Assembly (NCBI RefSeq): GCF_027409185.1
Contig: NC_084460.1
Coordinates: 63,748,501-63,812,500 of the forward strand
DNA from: Cynocephalus volans
Taxonomy: Eukaryota > Chordata > Mammalia > Dermoptera > Cynocephalidae
Length of the DNA stretch: 64,000 nt
Direction of reading: 5' to 3'
A program made the position numbers and the translations under genes. The notes beneath the pieces were generated by a model. That model was not told the DNA's origin. It ran no database searches and was given only the letters and a program-made list of their open reading frames with translations. Shown piece by piece: positions 22,225 to 35,161 of the stretch (within the stretch, counting starts at the first letter, position 1; the number at the start of each line of letters is the position of its first letter).

Positions 22225-24831
22225 TGAAGTCTTTCTTTTTTGGTGTAAGTATTTATTGCTATAAACTTCCCTGTTAGAACTGCTTTTGCTGTATCTCATA
22301 GGTTCTGGTGTGTTTTCATTTTCATTTGTCTCTGGGAATTTTTAAATTTCCTTTTTGATTTCTTCTTGGGCCCAGTTGTTGTTTAGGAGCATGTTGTTTA
22401 ATTTCCATGTATTTGTATGGTTTCTAGTATCTCTTTTGTTATTGACTTCTAGTTTTATTCCATTGTTGTTGGACAGTGTATTTGATGTGATTTCAATTTC
22501 TTAAACTTTTTTGAGACTTGTTCTGTGACCTAACATATGGTCTGTTCTAGAGAATGTTCCATGTGCTGCTGAGAAGAATGTATATTCTGCAGCTGTTGGA
22601 TGAAATGTTCTATATATGTACGTTAATACAGTCAGCCTAGAGTAGAGATTAATCCTGATGTTTCTTGGTTAATTTTCTGTCTGGATGATTTGTCCTTTGC
22701 ATAAATTGGGGTGTTAAAGTCTCCAACTATTATTAGGTTGGAGTCTGTTTCTCCTGTTATGTCTGTTAGTAATTGCTTCATATAACTGGGTGCTCTGGTG
22801 TTGGGTGTGTATATGTTTAGAATTGTTGTATCCTCTTGTTGAATTGATCCCTTTGTCATTATATAATGACCTTCCTTATCTTTTTTACACAGTCCTTGGA
22901 TTGAAGTCTATTTTATCCGATATGATTATAGCTATTCCTGCTCTTTTTGGTTTCCATATACATGAAATATCTTTTTCGATCTTTTTACTTTCAGTCATTG
23001 TATGTCTCTGTAGGCAAAGTGAGTTTCTTGTAGGCAGCATGTTGTTGGTTCTTGTTTTATATTCCATTGAGCCACTCTGTGTCGTTTAATTGGGGGCATT
23101 TAGTCCTTTTACATTTAGTTATTGATATATAGAGATTGTTACTGCCATTTTGTTACTTTTTTCTGATTGTTGATCCTTTTTCTCCTTTTTTTGATGTTAC
23201 TGTCTTCATTTGTGATTGAGTGGTTGTTCTCTAACAGTGTATTTTGATTTCTTGCTATTTATTTTTAGTATATCTCATAAGTTTTTGTGTTGTGGTTTCC
23301 ATGAGGTTTACAGAAAATATGTTATAGTTATAACAGATTATTTTAAACTAATAACAACTTAACTGATATCTAAGAAAAAACAAAGAACCAAGGCCAACTC
23401 TATGCTTTGGCATCATTCCCCCTCCCTTTTTGACATGTTGTTGTTTCAAGTTACATCTTTTAATATTTTCTATCTCTTGTGCAGTTGTTGTATTTGTTGT
23501 TGTCTTCTTAGGTTTGTCTTTTAGTCTTTGTACTAAGGCTATAAGCAGTTTTTTCAGCTTTCTTATGACTTTAGAGTAGTCTGAGGTTGTCTGTGAACCT
23601 TTTACTAATGAGTTATGTACTGTCAGCTGTTTTGTTGCTGTTCCTTAGTGTTTTCTTCTTTTAGATTGAAGAACTCCCTTTAGCATTTCTTCTAAGGCAG
23701 GTCTAGTGTTGGTGAATTCCCTTAGCTTTTGTTTGTCTTGGAAAGACTTTATTTCTCCTTCATATTTGAAGGTTAGTTTTGCTGGATAGAGAATTCTTGG
23801 CTTACAGTCTTTTCCTGTAGCACTCTGAATATATCATCCCACTCTCTTCTGGCCTGTAGGGTTTCTACTGAGAAATCTGCTGAGAGATGTATCGGGGTTC
23901 CATTGAATATGATCTCTTTATTTTCTCTTGCTGCTTTCAGTATCCATTCTTTGTCTTTGGTTTTTGATAATTTGATTATGATGTGCCCTGGAATGTTCCT
24001 CCTTGGATTGAACTTGTTTGGCAACCTCTGAGCTTCCTGTATCTGAATGCTGTCATCTTTCTCCATATTTGGGAAGTTTTCAGCCATTATTTCCTTGAAT
24101 ATGTTTTCTACATCTCTTCCCTTTTCCTCTCCTTCTGGTATACCAGTTATGCAGAGGTTGTTTCACTTGAGGGGGGTCCCACATTTGCTTTAATTCTGTT
24201 TCATTTTTTCTTATTTTTCTTTTTTGCTCCTCTGATTTCATGTGTATTATCTTTGAGCTCATTGATTGTTTTCCTCTGTTTGAGTGAATCTGCTATTTGA
24301 TCTTTCTATGGAGTATTTCAGTTCTGATAATGTATTCGTTATTTTTAGAATTTCTATTTGTTTTTTTTAAATTGTTTCAATTCCTTTGTTGAGTTTTTCA
24401 GTCTATTCCTGGGTTGTGTTGCAGATTTTATTTAATTTTCTGTTCGTATTTTCTTTCCTTTTGGGGTTGGGGTAGTTCTTTGATAAATTGCTGATGACCT
24501 ATGATTTTTGGATCTGTGAACCCAGAGGCCAGGGCTCCTTATAATCTGAATGTCTGCTTAGGAGTAGGGAGAGACCCAGGGAGAAAGGGAGGGTGAGAAC
24601 AAGTCACCTCAGCTGTAGAGCAAGACCTGCCTCACTGGTCAAAAGCAGAATCCCTGAGGATCAGGGAGCAACAGGGACCATGCCAAGGTGCAGTCTGGGG
24701 ACTAAATTGTGTTCCTATTCTGATCCATCAGGGTTTGGCTGATGGTTCCCATCACAACTCCTCCATGTTGATGCACTGGGTTGTAACTGCCAGGCAATAC
24801 ATTAAGTCCTCACATGACAAATGGGATCATC

Positions 24832-26140
24832 TTTTTTTTAAGTGGGTAATCATTACTTATTTAGTTGAAACATAATTGATTAAACATATTTATGGGGGAC
24901 AGAGTTTACTGTCAACAATTTGTGTACAATATATGATGATCAAATCAATATATTAGCATGTTCATATTTACAGATCATAATTATTCTTGTGACCCTTACG
25001 CAGTTTCTCTCTAACCAACACACCTCCCCCTTTCCCACCTCTAGTAACCGTAGGTATGTTCTCTCCTTCTGAAAGTTCACCATGTTATTGTGATCTCTTT
25101 ATCTTTCTCTCTCTCTCTCAGAGCTGATTAACAATTTCAGTAATGATGCAGGATACAAAACCAACACCCCCAAATCAGTAGTGTTTTTATTCTCCAATAA
25201 CAACCTAGCAGAAAAAGAAATAAATTAAGCAAGTCCATTTACAATAGTCACCAAAAAAATAAGGTACCTGGGGATAAATTTAACCAAGGAGGTGAAAGAT
25301 CTCTACAATGAGTACTACAAATTACTACAGAAAGAAATTAAAGAGGTCACAAGAAGGTGGAAAGACATTCTATGCTCATGGGTTGGAAGAATTAACATTG
25401 TGAAAATGTCCATACTAACCAAAGCTATCTACTGATTCAGTGCAGTCCCCATCAAAATACCAACGATGTTCTTCACAGAAATAGAAAAAAACAATCCTAA
25501 CATTCATGTGGAACAACGGAAGACCCTGAATAGCCAAAGCAATCCTGAGCAAAATAAATAAAGGCATAATACTACCTGGTTTCAAATTATACTACAAAGA
25601 TATAGTAACCAAAACAGCATGATACTAGCATAAAAACAGACACTTGGATCAATGGAACAGAATAGAAAACCCAGAAATCAACCCACATACTTGCAGCCAA
25701 CTGATCTTTGACAAAGGCAACAAGAACATACATTGGGGAAAAGACGGCCTCTTCAATAAATGTTGCTGCAAAAATTGGACATCCGTATGCAGAAGAATGA
25801 AATGACCTGTACCTCTCACCATATACCAAAATCAACTGAAAATGGATTAAAGACTTAAGTATAAGACCTGAAAGTATAAAATTACTTAAGGAAAACATAG
25901 GGGAAACACTCCAGGAAATAGAACTGGGCAAAGACTTTATGAATAAGACCTCAAAATTACTAGCAACCAAAGAAAAAATAAGCAAATGAGATTCTATTGA
26001 AGTGAAAAGCTCTGCACAGCAAAGGAAACCATCAATAGAGTGGAAAGATAACCTACAGAATGGCAGAAAATATTTGCAAACTATACATCTGATGACAGAT
26101 TAATATCCAGAATATGCAAGGAACTCAGACAACTTCTCAG
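24832..26140 (-). mobile_element. L1 insertion with internally inverted segment
   Basis: 24832-25112 is an antisense L1 3' UTR that starts with a T-run. From about 25118 to 26140 the orientation flips: the + strand reads L1 ORF2 sense (AGCTGATTAACAATTTCAG, GGATAAATTTAACCAAGGAG and so on, to GGAACTCAGACAACTTCT). An antisense 3' end next to an inverted upstream piece is the signature of twin priming during target-primed reverse transcription. About 0.9 kb of the L1 between the two pieces is absent. Confidence 0.75.
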
Positions 26141-27298
26141 TAAAAAAAGAAATATCTGTCTTTTCTTGTGACTCCCTGAACATCTTTAAGAAGGTTATTC
26201 TGACTTCTCTGTCACACTTTTCATAAGTCCACTGTTCCTCTGGGTCTTTTGCTGGTGCTTGGTATTTCGCTTTAATGGTGTTATATTTCTCTGTTCTTTC
26301 TTGATCTTTGTGTCTTTACATTGATGCCTGAGGAGATGGCTGCCTCTTCTAGGTTTTATAGGTGTTAATTGACAGGGTTAATATCAGAGCTTTGTCTCTG
26401 TTTTTTTGTTTTGTTTCAGTTCAGTGTTGGGTTTTTAGCTGCCACCACCATTTAAACTGTGCAGTGTAACTAATTGGGGGAACTTTCTTTGGGGACCAGC
26501 ACTTGACCCCTGTGGTTGAGCTAAATTGCTGCTTTGCTGCTGGTTCTTTGGAGAAGGCTCATTGTATGGCTCAGATTTTAACTATTGGCTTTTTAGTCAC
26601 TTCTGGGTCTTGTGAGATCAGGTAAACCTGAGCTTTGTGGAAATTCTGGCCGGGAACTGAATCGTTCCAGTAAACTGCACTTCCTGCAGATCTGTGTCCC
26701 TGATCAGTTTCCACTGAGTGGGCGTGTGTGAAAGGCAGATCAGCTGCCCATGCTACACCCCCATGTTCCCCTGGCAACCAGCCTCCCCCTGCACTTCAAA
26801 CACTTCCCTGCGGTGTGGGCCATGCACAGGTCCTTCACAATGAGTCATTGTCCTGTGGGTCGTTTTTTACTTCAGTCAGCTGCAGCCCCTTACTCCCAAA
26901 TGTGTCAGTGGGAACCTGTTGGTGTTCTCACTGGCCTGGGGGCTGGTAGGGTGTGCTCCAAGACACTCTTCTCCACTGTAGGCTCCAAGCAACTTCACAC
27001 AAAGGACACAGCTGCAGTTTTGTTGGCTGCTGTTCTCTGTGCTACAATTTCTTACCACCCCTCACTGGGGCCAGCCCGGAAGTAGTTGGGGCTCAAAATA
27101 GTCCAGGTGATCACTTCATTCTCTCACTGCAGTTTCTTCTGCCTTCACAAGCTCTGTAGGTCTTTCATCCTCTTCCCCCAAGCTCCAACAGTCCCAGGTT
27201 GGCATTCTTTGCTTTCTAATAGTTGTAAATTGATCAGTTGTGGGAGAGACTGAAACTGGGGACCATCTATTCTGCTATCTTGAAGATGTCTCCCTTTG
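26140..27298 (-). mobile_element. L1 5' UTR / ORF1 start (minus strand)
   Basis: The minus strand starts at 27298 with GGAGACATCTTCAAGATAGC and then AGAATAGATGGTCCCCAGTT, the typical first bases of an L1 5' UTR. It continues through GC-richer 5' UTR into ORF1-like sequence near 26.2 kb. It is either the 5' end of the element interrupted by the inverted insertion or a separate L1 5' end. Confidence 0.65.
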
Positions 27299-27299
27299 T

Positions 27300-28430
27300 T
27301 CTTTTCTTCCTCTTTGACTCTCTTCCTTAATGAATTGGTAATTTGCTATAGTGAAATGCCTTGGTTCATTTTTCTTAATCTTTTGCATATCTACTGTAGG
27401 TTTTCACTATATTGTTGCTATGAGTCTTAGATAATATATCTTAGTTATACCCATCTATTTTAAGCTAATAACGACCAACTTTGATTGCATATACTCTGCA
27501 CTTTTACTCTCTCCCTTCTCTCAAAATTTTGTTTTTGATATTTTTACACTTTGTCATTTTATATTGTTTTTGTATTTTTATATTTTATATTGTTTTTATA
27601 TTTGTTTCCACAGTTTACATCTATTTATGTTGTGTAGCCATTAACCTGCTATTGTAGTTCCAGTTATTTTTAATACTTTTGTATTTTAACTTTTATACTA
27701 GAGTTATAAATGATTTACAAATCACCATTGCAATAATAATAATAAGGTATTTTGAACTTGACTATATATTTACCTTTATTAGTGAGTTTTATATATTCCT
27801 GTGGCTAATTAGTGGATTTTTAGTTTCAGCTTCAAGAGCTCCCTTTAGCATTTCTCATTAAGAAGATGATAAAGTTTGGATGTGTTATCCCACCAAAACT
27901 CATTTGGAAATCTGATCCCCAATGTGGCAGTGTTGGGAGCTGTTTGAGTCGTGGGGGTGGATCCCTCATGAATGCATTAATCCTCTCCCTGGGGTGGGGG
28001 TAGTGAGTGAGTTCTCACTTTATTAGTTCCCATGAAAGCTGGTTGTTTAAAGTACCCTGGCACCTTGCCTCTCTCTCTCCCTTGCTTCCTCTTGCCTTGT
28101 GATCTGCTTGTACCTGCTGGTTCCCTCTGCTTTCTGCCGTGAGTAGAAGCAGCCTGAGGCCTGCACCAGATGCAGCTGTCCCAGAATCATGAGCCAAATA
28201 AATCTCTTTTCTTTATAAATTGCCCAGTTTCGGGTATTCTGTTATAGCGACACAAAAAGGGATTAATACAGAAGATACCTATGAACTCCCTCTAATTTTA
28301 TGTCTTCCTCATTTTGAAAGGACAGTTTTTCCAAGTAAAATATTCTTGGTAGATAGTTTTTTCTTCCCTATGCCCTGTATGTTGAATATATTGTCTCACT
28401 CTATCCTGGCCACAAAAAACATCTTAAAAA
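27300..28430 (-). mobile_element. Older L1 ORF1 region, split by an LTR
   Basis: Antisense L1 sequence equivalent to 23270-23900 of the larger copy resumes on both sides of the LTR at 27867-28270, for example AGCTCCCTTTAGCATTTCTC before it and CATTTTGAAAGGACAGTTTT after it. Confidence 0.65.
27867..28270 (+). mobile_element. THE1/MST-type MaLR solo LTR
   Basis: It starts TGATAAAGTTTGGATGTG and ends GGGATTAATACA, with GGTGGATCCCTCATGAATG, then TCTCACTTTATTAGTTCCC, then GAGCCAAATAAATCTCTTTT (AATAAA signal) in the order of ERVL-MaLR LTRs. The 5-base duplication GAAGA flanks it (27862-27866, 28271-28275), as expected for this class. It is a complete solo LTR with no internal region. Confidence 0.85.
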
Positions 28431-29947
28431 ATTTAAGAAGTTTGAAATTATATGAAGTATTTTGGCCAAACACAATGGTTTAAAACTAGAAATCAATAAC
28501 AGGGAAAATTGGGGGAAAAAATGACCAATATGTCAAATTTAAACAGCATACTTCAAAAAACTGAATGGGTAGTAGAAGTAATCAAAAGAGAAAATGCAAG
28601 ATACCTTGAGAAAAATGAAAACAAATCATGACATTCTAAAACTTATGGGATGCCACAAACCAATACTAAGTATAGCAGTAAACATCTACATTAAAAAAAG
28701 AAAGATGTCAAATTAACAACCTAATGTTACACTTCAAAGAACTAGAAAAAGAACAAGCTAACCCCAAAGTTAGCAGAAAGAAAGAAATGATAGAGATTAG
28801 AGCAGAAATTAAAGAAATAATGACCAGGGAAACATCAGAAAAATCAATGAAACCAAGAGTTCTGTTTTCAAAAAGATAAATAAAATTGACAAATTTTTAG
28901 CTAGAATAACTAAGAAAAAAGAAGACTTGAATTAATAAAATAAGAAAAGAAAAAGACATTACAACAGGTATCACAGAAATAAAAAGGATTGTAAGAGACT
29001 ATAACAAATTTTGTATCACCAAATTGGGTAGTTTAGAAGAAATGGATGAATTTTTAGAAACATACAACCTACCAAGACTGAATCATGAAGAATTACAAAA
29101 TCTAAACAGTCTAGTAATGAATAAGGAGATTAAATTAGTAATTAAATATTCCCAACAGGGAAAAGCCAAGACCAGATAACTTCTCTAATGAATTCTGTTA
29201 AATATTTAAAGAATAATTAATGTTTATCCTTCTCAGGCTCTTTTTATAAAGAGAAGGGAGCACTTCTAGACTGATTTTATGAGGTCTCTATTACCCTGAT
29301 ACCAAAGGCAGACAAAGACTGTACAAGAAAAGAAAATTAGAGGCAAATATACCTGATGAATATAGGTGCAAAAATCCTCAAGAAAATGCTAGTGAATAAA
29401 ATTGCAGCACATTAAAAGGATTATACACTATGGTCAAGTATGATTTATCCCTGAGACCAAAGATGATTTAACATACGTGAATCAATAAATGTAATATACC
29501 ACATTACCAGAATGAAGGTAAAAGTCACATGATTATCTCAATAGATGTAGAAAAAGCATTTTACAAATTTCAATACCCTTTCAAGGTAAAAACACAGGTA
29601 GATAAGGGAAGTACCTTAATATAATATAATTGATATAAGACAAGCCCACAGATAACATTGTATACAGTGATAGAAAATTGAATGGTTTTTTCTTAAGATC
29701 ACAAACAAGAATACTCACTCTCCTTACTTGTATACAACAGGTATAGTACTGAGATCTTATCAAGAGCAGTTAGGCAAGAAAAAAAGAAAAGGATTCCATA
29801 TCAGAAAGGAAGAAGTAATACTGTCTGTTTGCAGATAACATGATCTTATCTGTAGAAAACCTTAGAGAGTTCAGAGAAAACTTGTTAATACTAATAAATT
29901 CAGTAAACTTGCAGGATTCTGAATCAATATTACAAAAATCAGTAACA

Positions 29948-29977
29948 CCAGCAAGCCACCAAAAAAAAAAAAAAAAA
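29948..29977 (+). mobile_element. Micro-insertion: SINE 3' tip with poly-A
   Basis: CCAGCAAGCCACC (the last bases of the local SINE body) followed by an A-run sits between duplications AAAAATCAGTAACA (29934-29947) and AAAAATCAGTGACA (29973-29986). It is an extremely 5'-truncated SINE insertion inside the L1. Confidence 0.7.
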
Positions 29978-30918
29978 TCAGTGACATTTCTATACACTAA
30001 TAACAAACTTTCTGAAAAAGAATTCAAGAAAACAATCCCATTTAGAGTAGCATTAAAATGAATAAAATACTTAGGAATAAACTTTACCAAGGAGGTAAAA
30101 TACTTGTCTCTTGACAGCTACAATACATTAATGAATGAAGTTAAAGGATACACAAATAAATGAAAAGATGTTGCATGTTCATGGTGAGAAGACAGTATTG
30201 TTATAATGTCCATACTGCCCAACTCACTCTACAGATTGAATGCAATTCCTGTTTAAATCCATTGGAATTTTTTACAGAATTACCAAAAACATATGGAACC
30301 ACAGAATTACAAAATTCATACGGAACCACAAAGGATCATGAATAGTCAAATGTACAAAGCTTGAGTCATCACACTTCCTGATTTCAAAATATATTACAAA
30401 GCTACAGTAATTAAAGCAATATGATACTGGCATAAAAACAGACCAATGGAAAACAGTAGAGAACCCAGAAATATACCCACATATGCAGTCAACTGATCTT
30501 TGAGAAAGTTGCTAAGAATACACAATGAGGAAAGGACAGTCTTCTCAATAAATAGTGCTGGGAAGATTGGATATGAAAAAATGAAAAAAAAATGAAATTA
30601 GGTCACTGCTTTACTGCATATAGAAAAGTCAACTAGGTGTCAATTAAACACTTAAGTCCTGAAATTTTAAAACTCCTGGAGTAAAATATAGGGGTACGCT
30701 TTATGACATTGGTCTTGGTAATAATGATTTCTTTGATATCACACTAAAAGCACAAGCAACTAAAGCAAAAAGAGACAAATGGCAATACATCAAACTAGAA
30801 CACTTCTTCACAGCAAAGGAAACAACATAACAAGAAGGCAGCCTACAGAATAGGAGAATATCTTCAAAGCATGTAGCTGATAAGGGACTCATTTACAAAG
30901 TATGGAAGTAACTCCTAT

Positions 30919-31472
30919 AACTTTCAAAGGAGGTTTAATGTGCACTAATTATCCGTCCTGTGGGAGGACTGCCACTGCCTGGAGGATAGTAAAGATCATT
31001 AGTATGACAACCACCGAGAATAGGAGTCTGGACACTTTAGCCCACTGAATTTGGGGCTGCAGTTTCTATCACTTGAACCAGTGTTGTCAGAACACTCATA
31101 TACAACAAGTTAAGTGAAGTAACTTTATTACAGATAGGCAATGAGGTACAGTAGAACCATAGGATTAATGGCGAGCCAGTCTCCCAAGGCTCAGGAAAGT
31201 TGCCCAGGGCAGATGGAATTTTGTCTGCACATGCTACATTTGTACCACAACTGAGTGTCCTCAGAAAGCAGTCCACCTTGAGTTTTATATCTCAGGTGTC
31301 AAAGGAATTGCTGTTCTAAGGCGTTAAAGGACATTCTGTTCTAGAGGGACAGGAACTGAGCCTGTACTGTTATTTCAGGGTGTTGCATTACCAACACATT
31401 CCATTTTTGAGAACTACAAGCAGTAAGGGGGAGGGGGAGAACTGAGTCAGTCCAAGGCCATCCAGAGAACTG
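30919..31472 (-). mobile_element. LTR-like insertion inside L1, family unassigned
   Basis: The block is not L1, has mixed composition, and carries an AATAAA on the minus strand (TTTATT at about 31125 on +). L1 sequence stops at TCCTATA before it and resumes at TCCTATACAACTC after it, giving an apparent TSD. Probably an ERV LTR. Confidence 0.5.
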
Positions 31473-34432
31473 TCCTATACAACTCAGTAGAAAATACACA
31501 CACACACACACATATACACATAAATTAATGGGCAAAGACTTGAGCAGACATATTTCCAATGAAAACATACAACTGGTCAACAGGCATGTGGAAAGATGCT
31601 TAGCATCATTAATTATTAGTGAAGTGGAAGTCAAGACTGCAAAGAGATGTCACCTCACACTATTGGGATAGCTGTTACTGAAAATCAAAAGATAACAAGT
31701 GTTGGCAGGTTGTGGAGAAATTGCAATCCTTGTACACTGTTGGTGCGAATGTAAAATGGTGCAGAAGCTATGGAAACAATATGCTCCCCCCCCCCGAGAA
31801 AATCTAAATTAGAATTACCATATGATCCAGGAATCCCGCTTCTGGGTGTTTATCCAAAGGAATTGAAATGAAGATCTTGGAAACATATTTGAACTTCCAT
31901 GTTCATTGCAGCACTACTCATAATAACAAAAAGTACAGGAACTACCTAAGTGTCCATGGACAGATGACAGGATAAAGAAAATGTGGTATATACCTGCAGT
32001 GGAATATTATGCACCTTTAAAAAGAAGATAATGCCATTTGGGACAATGTGTGCGAACCTGAAGGATATTGTGCTAGGTGACTTCAGTCGGTCACAGAATG
32101 GCAAATTCTGCGTGATTTTACTTATATGACGTATCTAAAAAGTCAAACTCATAGAAGCAGAGAACAAAATAGTTGTTGCCAGGGGCTGGGGTGTGGAAGA
32201 AACAGGGAGTTGTTCAATGAGTATGATGTTACATTTATGCTAGATTAATAAATTCTAGAATTCTGCTGTACAACATAGTGCCTATGATTAACTATATGGT
32301 ATTGTGCACTTCAAAATTTGAGAGTAGGTCTCATATTAGTTATGCTTACCACAATAAGTAAATATATACATACACACCTACATACATACAAAGGGACAAG
32401 GAAACTTTGGGAGGTGTTAAGATATGCATATTACTTTGTGGTGATGATATTATGGGTGTTTGCATATGTGCAAACTGTTCAAATTGTACACGTTAAGTAT
32501 GTTCTGTTCTTTATCAACTTCATCTCAATAAAGGTGTTTAAAAACAAAAAAACCCCAAAAGTTTGGCTCAAATATAAGCTAGGCAATAGTAAAGAACAGA
32601 GTATAAATCAATTAAAGTAGAAATAGAAAAAAATAGAGAAAAACCAGTTTAAGCCAGAAGGTGGGTTTTGGAACAGATTAATAAAATTGCTAAAACAAAG
32701 GAAAAAAGAAGGAGTACTCAAATACCAATATCAGGGGTGAAAGAGGAGATTATCACTAAAGACTATGAACATTAAACAGATAATAGGAATACCGTGAAAA
32801 TTCTATGAAAGTATATTTTACAATTTTGATGAAATCAGCAAACCTCAAAAACCACAAACTAAAAATCTTAACTTTTGATAAGTATAAACTTAATTGTCCT
32901 GTAACTACTAAAGCAATTAAAACTGTAGTTGAAAACCTTCTGGAAAAAAATGTGCAAGCCCAGATGGCAAATCCTACTATAAATTGAAGAATGAAGTAAC
33001 AGCAGTACTATGCAATTTCTTCCAGAAAACAGAAGAGGGAAACTTCTCAACTCAATTTATGAAGGCTTCATTAACTTTATTTCAAGCTCAGATATAGTAC
33101 AAGAAAATTACATGCAAATATTATTCATGAACATAGATGCCAAAATTCTCAATGAAAACTTACTAAGTTAAAACCAAAAATATATAAAAAGAATAATATA
33201 CCACAACCATATGGTGTGAATCCCAAGGATTCAAGGCTGGTTCAATTTTCAAAAGCAACATTAACCATACTGACAATCTGTAAAATAGAGAAATGAATTG
33301 TATCTATTGGTGCATAAAAACCTTGATAGAGATTTAACATCTCTTCTGATATTAACTCTCATAGATGCCGGGGAAAAAAACACTAGGTAATCTAGGACTA
33401 CAAAGAAATTTCCTTGCTAAGGGATTTATATTTAAAAACCTACAGATAACATTATACCTGATGGTTAAAGACTAAAATATGGTTCTTCTAAGGTTAAGAA
33501 GGCAAAGATGTCCACTCTCATCGCTCTTATTCAAGATTGTAGAGAAGGTCCTAACTGGTACAGTAAGGCAAGAAAGAGAATTAAAAGGCATGCAGAATAA
33601 AGAAATAAAGCTCCCTATTCTTATACATTATGATTGCTTACATTGAAAATCCCAAGGAATCTCCAAAAAAAAGAATTAAATGATTTTAGCAAGGTCACAA
33701 GATACAAGCTTATCACACAAAAATTAATTGTATTTTTATATGCTAGCAATGAAAGATTAGAAACCACAAAAATTAAAATCAATTGTATACTGTAGCTTCT
33801 AAATAAAAGATCAGATATAAATCTAACAAAACACATACAGGAATTGTATGCTGACATCTACAGGTTGCTAATTAAAGAAATCAAGACCCAAGCAAATGAA
33901 GACATATACTGTGTTCATAGATTGGAAGACTCATTCTTCCATCAGTATGGCCATATACTGTGTTCATAGATTAGAAAGCACATTCACTTATCCTGGTAAT
34001 TATGTCAATTCTTCCCGAATTGTTTTATGGATTTAAGCAATGGCAATGAAAATCGTAGCAGAACTTTTTGAAGATATACTTAATATGATTCTAAAATCTA
34101 TAAGGAAATGCAAAGGAACTAGAATAATCAAAATTCTTTTTAAAAAGTAAAGGTTCAAGAAATTGTATCTGATTTTAAGACCCAGCAAATGAATGTAGTG
34201 TTTGTGATGGGACAGACACATTGGTGGAATAAAATTGATAGTCATCAAATAGATTTATGCAAATACAATTGATTTTCGAAAAGGCACATAGACAATTTTG
34301 TAAAGAAATGGTAATATTTTCACAATTGGTATTGGAACAATTGTAAATCTGCATGGAAAAATTATTATAAAATGTGTAATAGATCTAAATGTGAAACATC
34401 CAACTAGAAATCCTTCAGAAAAAAGCATAGGA

Positions 34433-34587
34433 GGGCCGAGCCTGTGGCGCACTTGGGAGGGTGCTGCGCTGGGAGCGCGGCGACGCTCCCAGCGGCCGCG
34501 GGTTTGGATCCTATATAGGAATGGCCGGTACACTCACTGGCTGAGTGCCGGTCACGAAAAAGAAAAAAGAAAAAAAAAAAAGAAAAA
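34433..34587 (+). mobile_element. tRNA-Ile-like SINE, GC-rich dimer, young
   Basis: Starts GGGCCGAGCCTGTGGCGCAC and ends GTGCCGGTCACGAAAAAG plus an A/G-rich tail. It is the same subfamily as the copy at 7782. Perfect 15-base target-site duplications GAAAAAAGCATAGGA lie at 34418-34432 and 34588-34602. Confidence 0.92.
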
Positions 34588-35161
34588 GAAAAAAGCATAG
34601 GAGAAAATCTTTGTGACCTAGGATTAGCCAAAGTGTTCTTAGAATGTTATTAAAGGCATGATTCATAAAGAAGAAATTTGATTAGATGGACTTACCAAAA
34701 TCAAAAACTTTTGCTTTGTGAAAGACTTTTGATAGAATGAAATGTAGGGCAACAAACAGAAAATATTTGAAATCATCAGTCACATAAAACACTTGTTTCA
34801 AAAATATATAAAGATCTCTGAAAGTTCAACAGGAAGAAAACATACATTCCAATTTAAAAGTAGTCAAAAGATTTTCACAGGCACTTTACCAAAGACGACA
34901 TACAGAAGACAAATAAGTACATGAAAAAGTGTTCAGCATGATTAGTCATTAGGGAAATGTAAATTTAAACCCATAACAGAATACTACTACGTCTCTTCTA
35001 GAATATCTAAAAATTGAAAAGACTGAGCTTATCAAGCATGAGAATGTGGAGCAATTAGAAGATCTCTCATGCATTATTGGTAGTAATACAAAGTTCTCTA
35101 CCTACTTAGTACATTTTGATAGTTTTTGTAAAGTTCAGCATTCACATATATGTCCCCTTCC

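Larger units (their letters stand above)
19545..24832 (-). mobile_element. L1 retrotransposon, near full-length but dead (minus strand)
   Basis: Reading leftwards from about 24.8 kb, the element contains a 5' region, ORF1 pieces (coiled-coil part 24080-24262; RNA-binding C-terminal part 23773-24087), the ORF2 endonuclease (22632-22859, with VGDFNTP), the linker (21602-21796), the reverse transcriptase (20910-21209 and 20614-20856), the C-terminal region (19764-20045) and the 3' UTR. It is riddled with stops. The RT active-site motif reads FAGD instead of F/YADD. About 400 bases are missing near 20.0 kb, where the EENIGKTLHEI segment runs straight into LWYIHTMSYYSAIE. Two SINEs have inserted into it. 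Confidence 0.88.
28430..32560 (+). mobile_element. L1 ORF2 and 3' end (+ strand), interrupted by an LTR-like insert
   Basis: ORF2 sense sequence begins around the end of the endonuclease domain (CACAATGGTTTAAAACTAGA) and runs to a 3' end ending TCTCAATAAAGGTGTTTAAA near 32545. It is heavily decayed. A 0.55-kb non-L1 insert splits it at about 30919-31472. Confidence 0.8.

Noticed and set aside
25587-25985. 132-codon minus-strand frame
   Set aside because: It lies antisense to L1 ORF2 and only reflects low stop density there.
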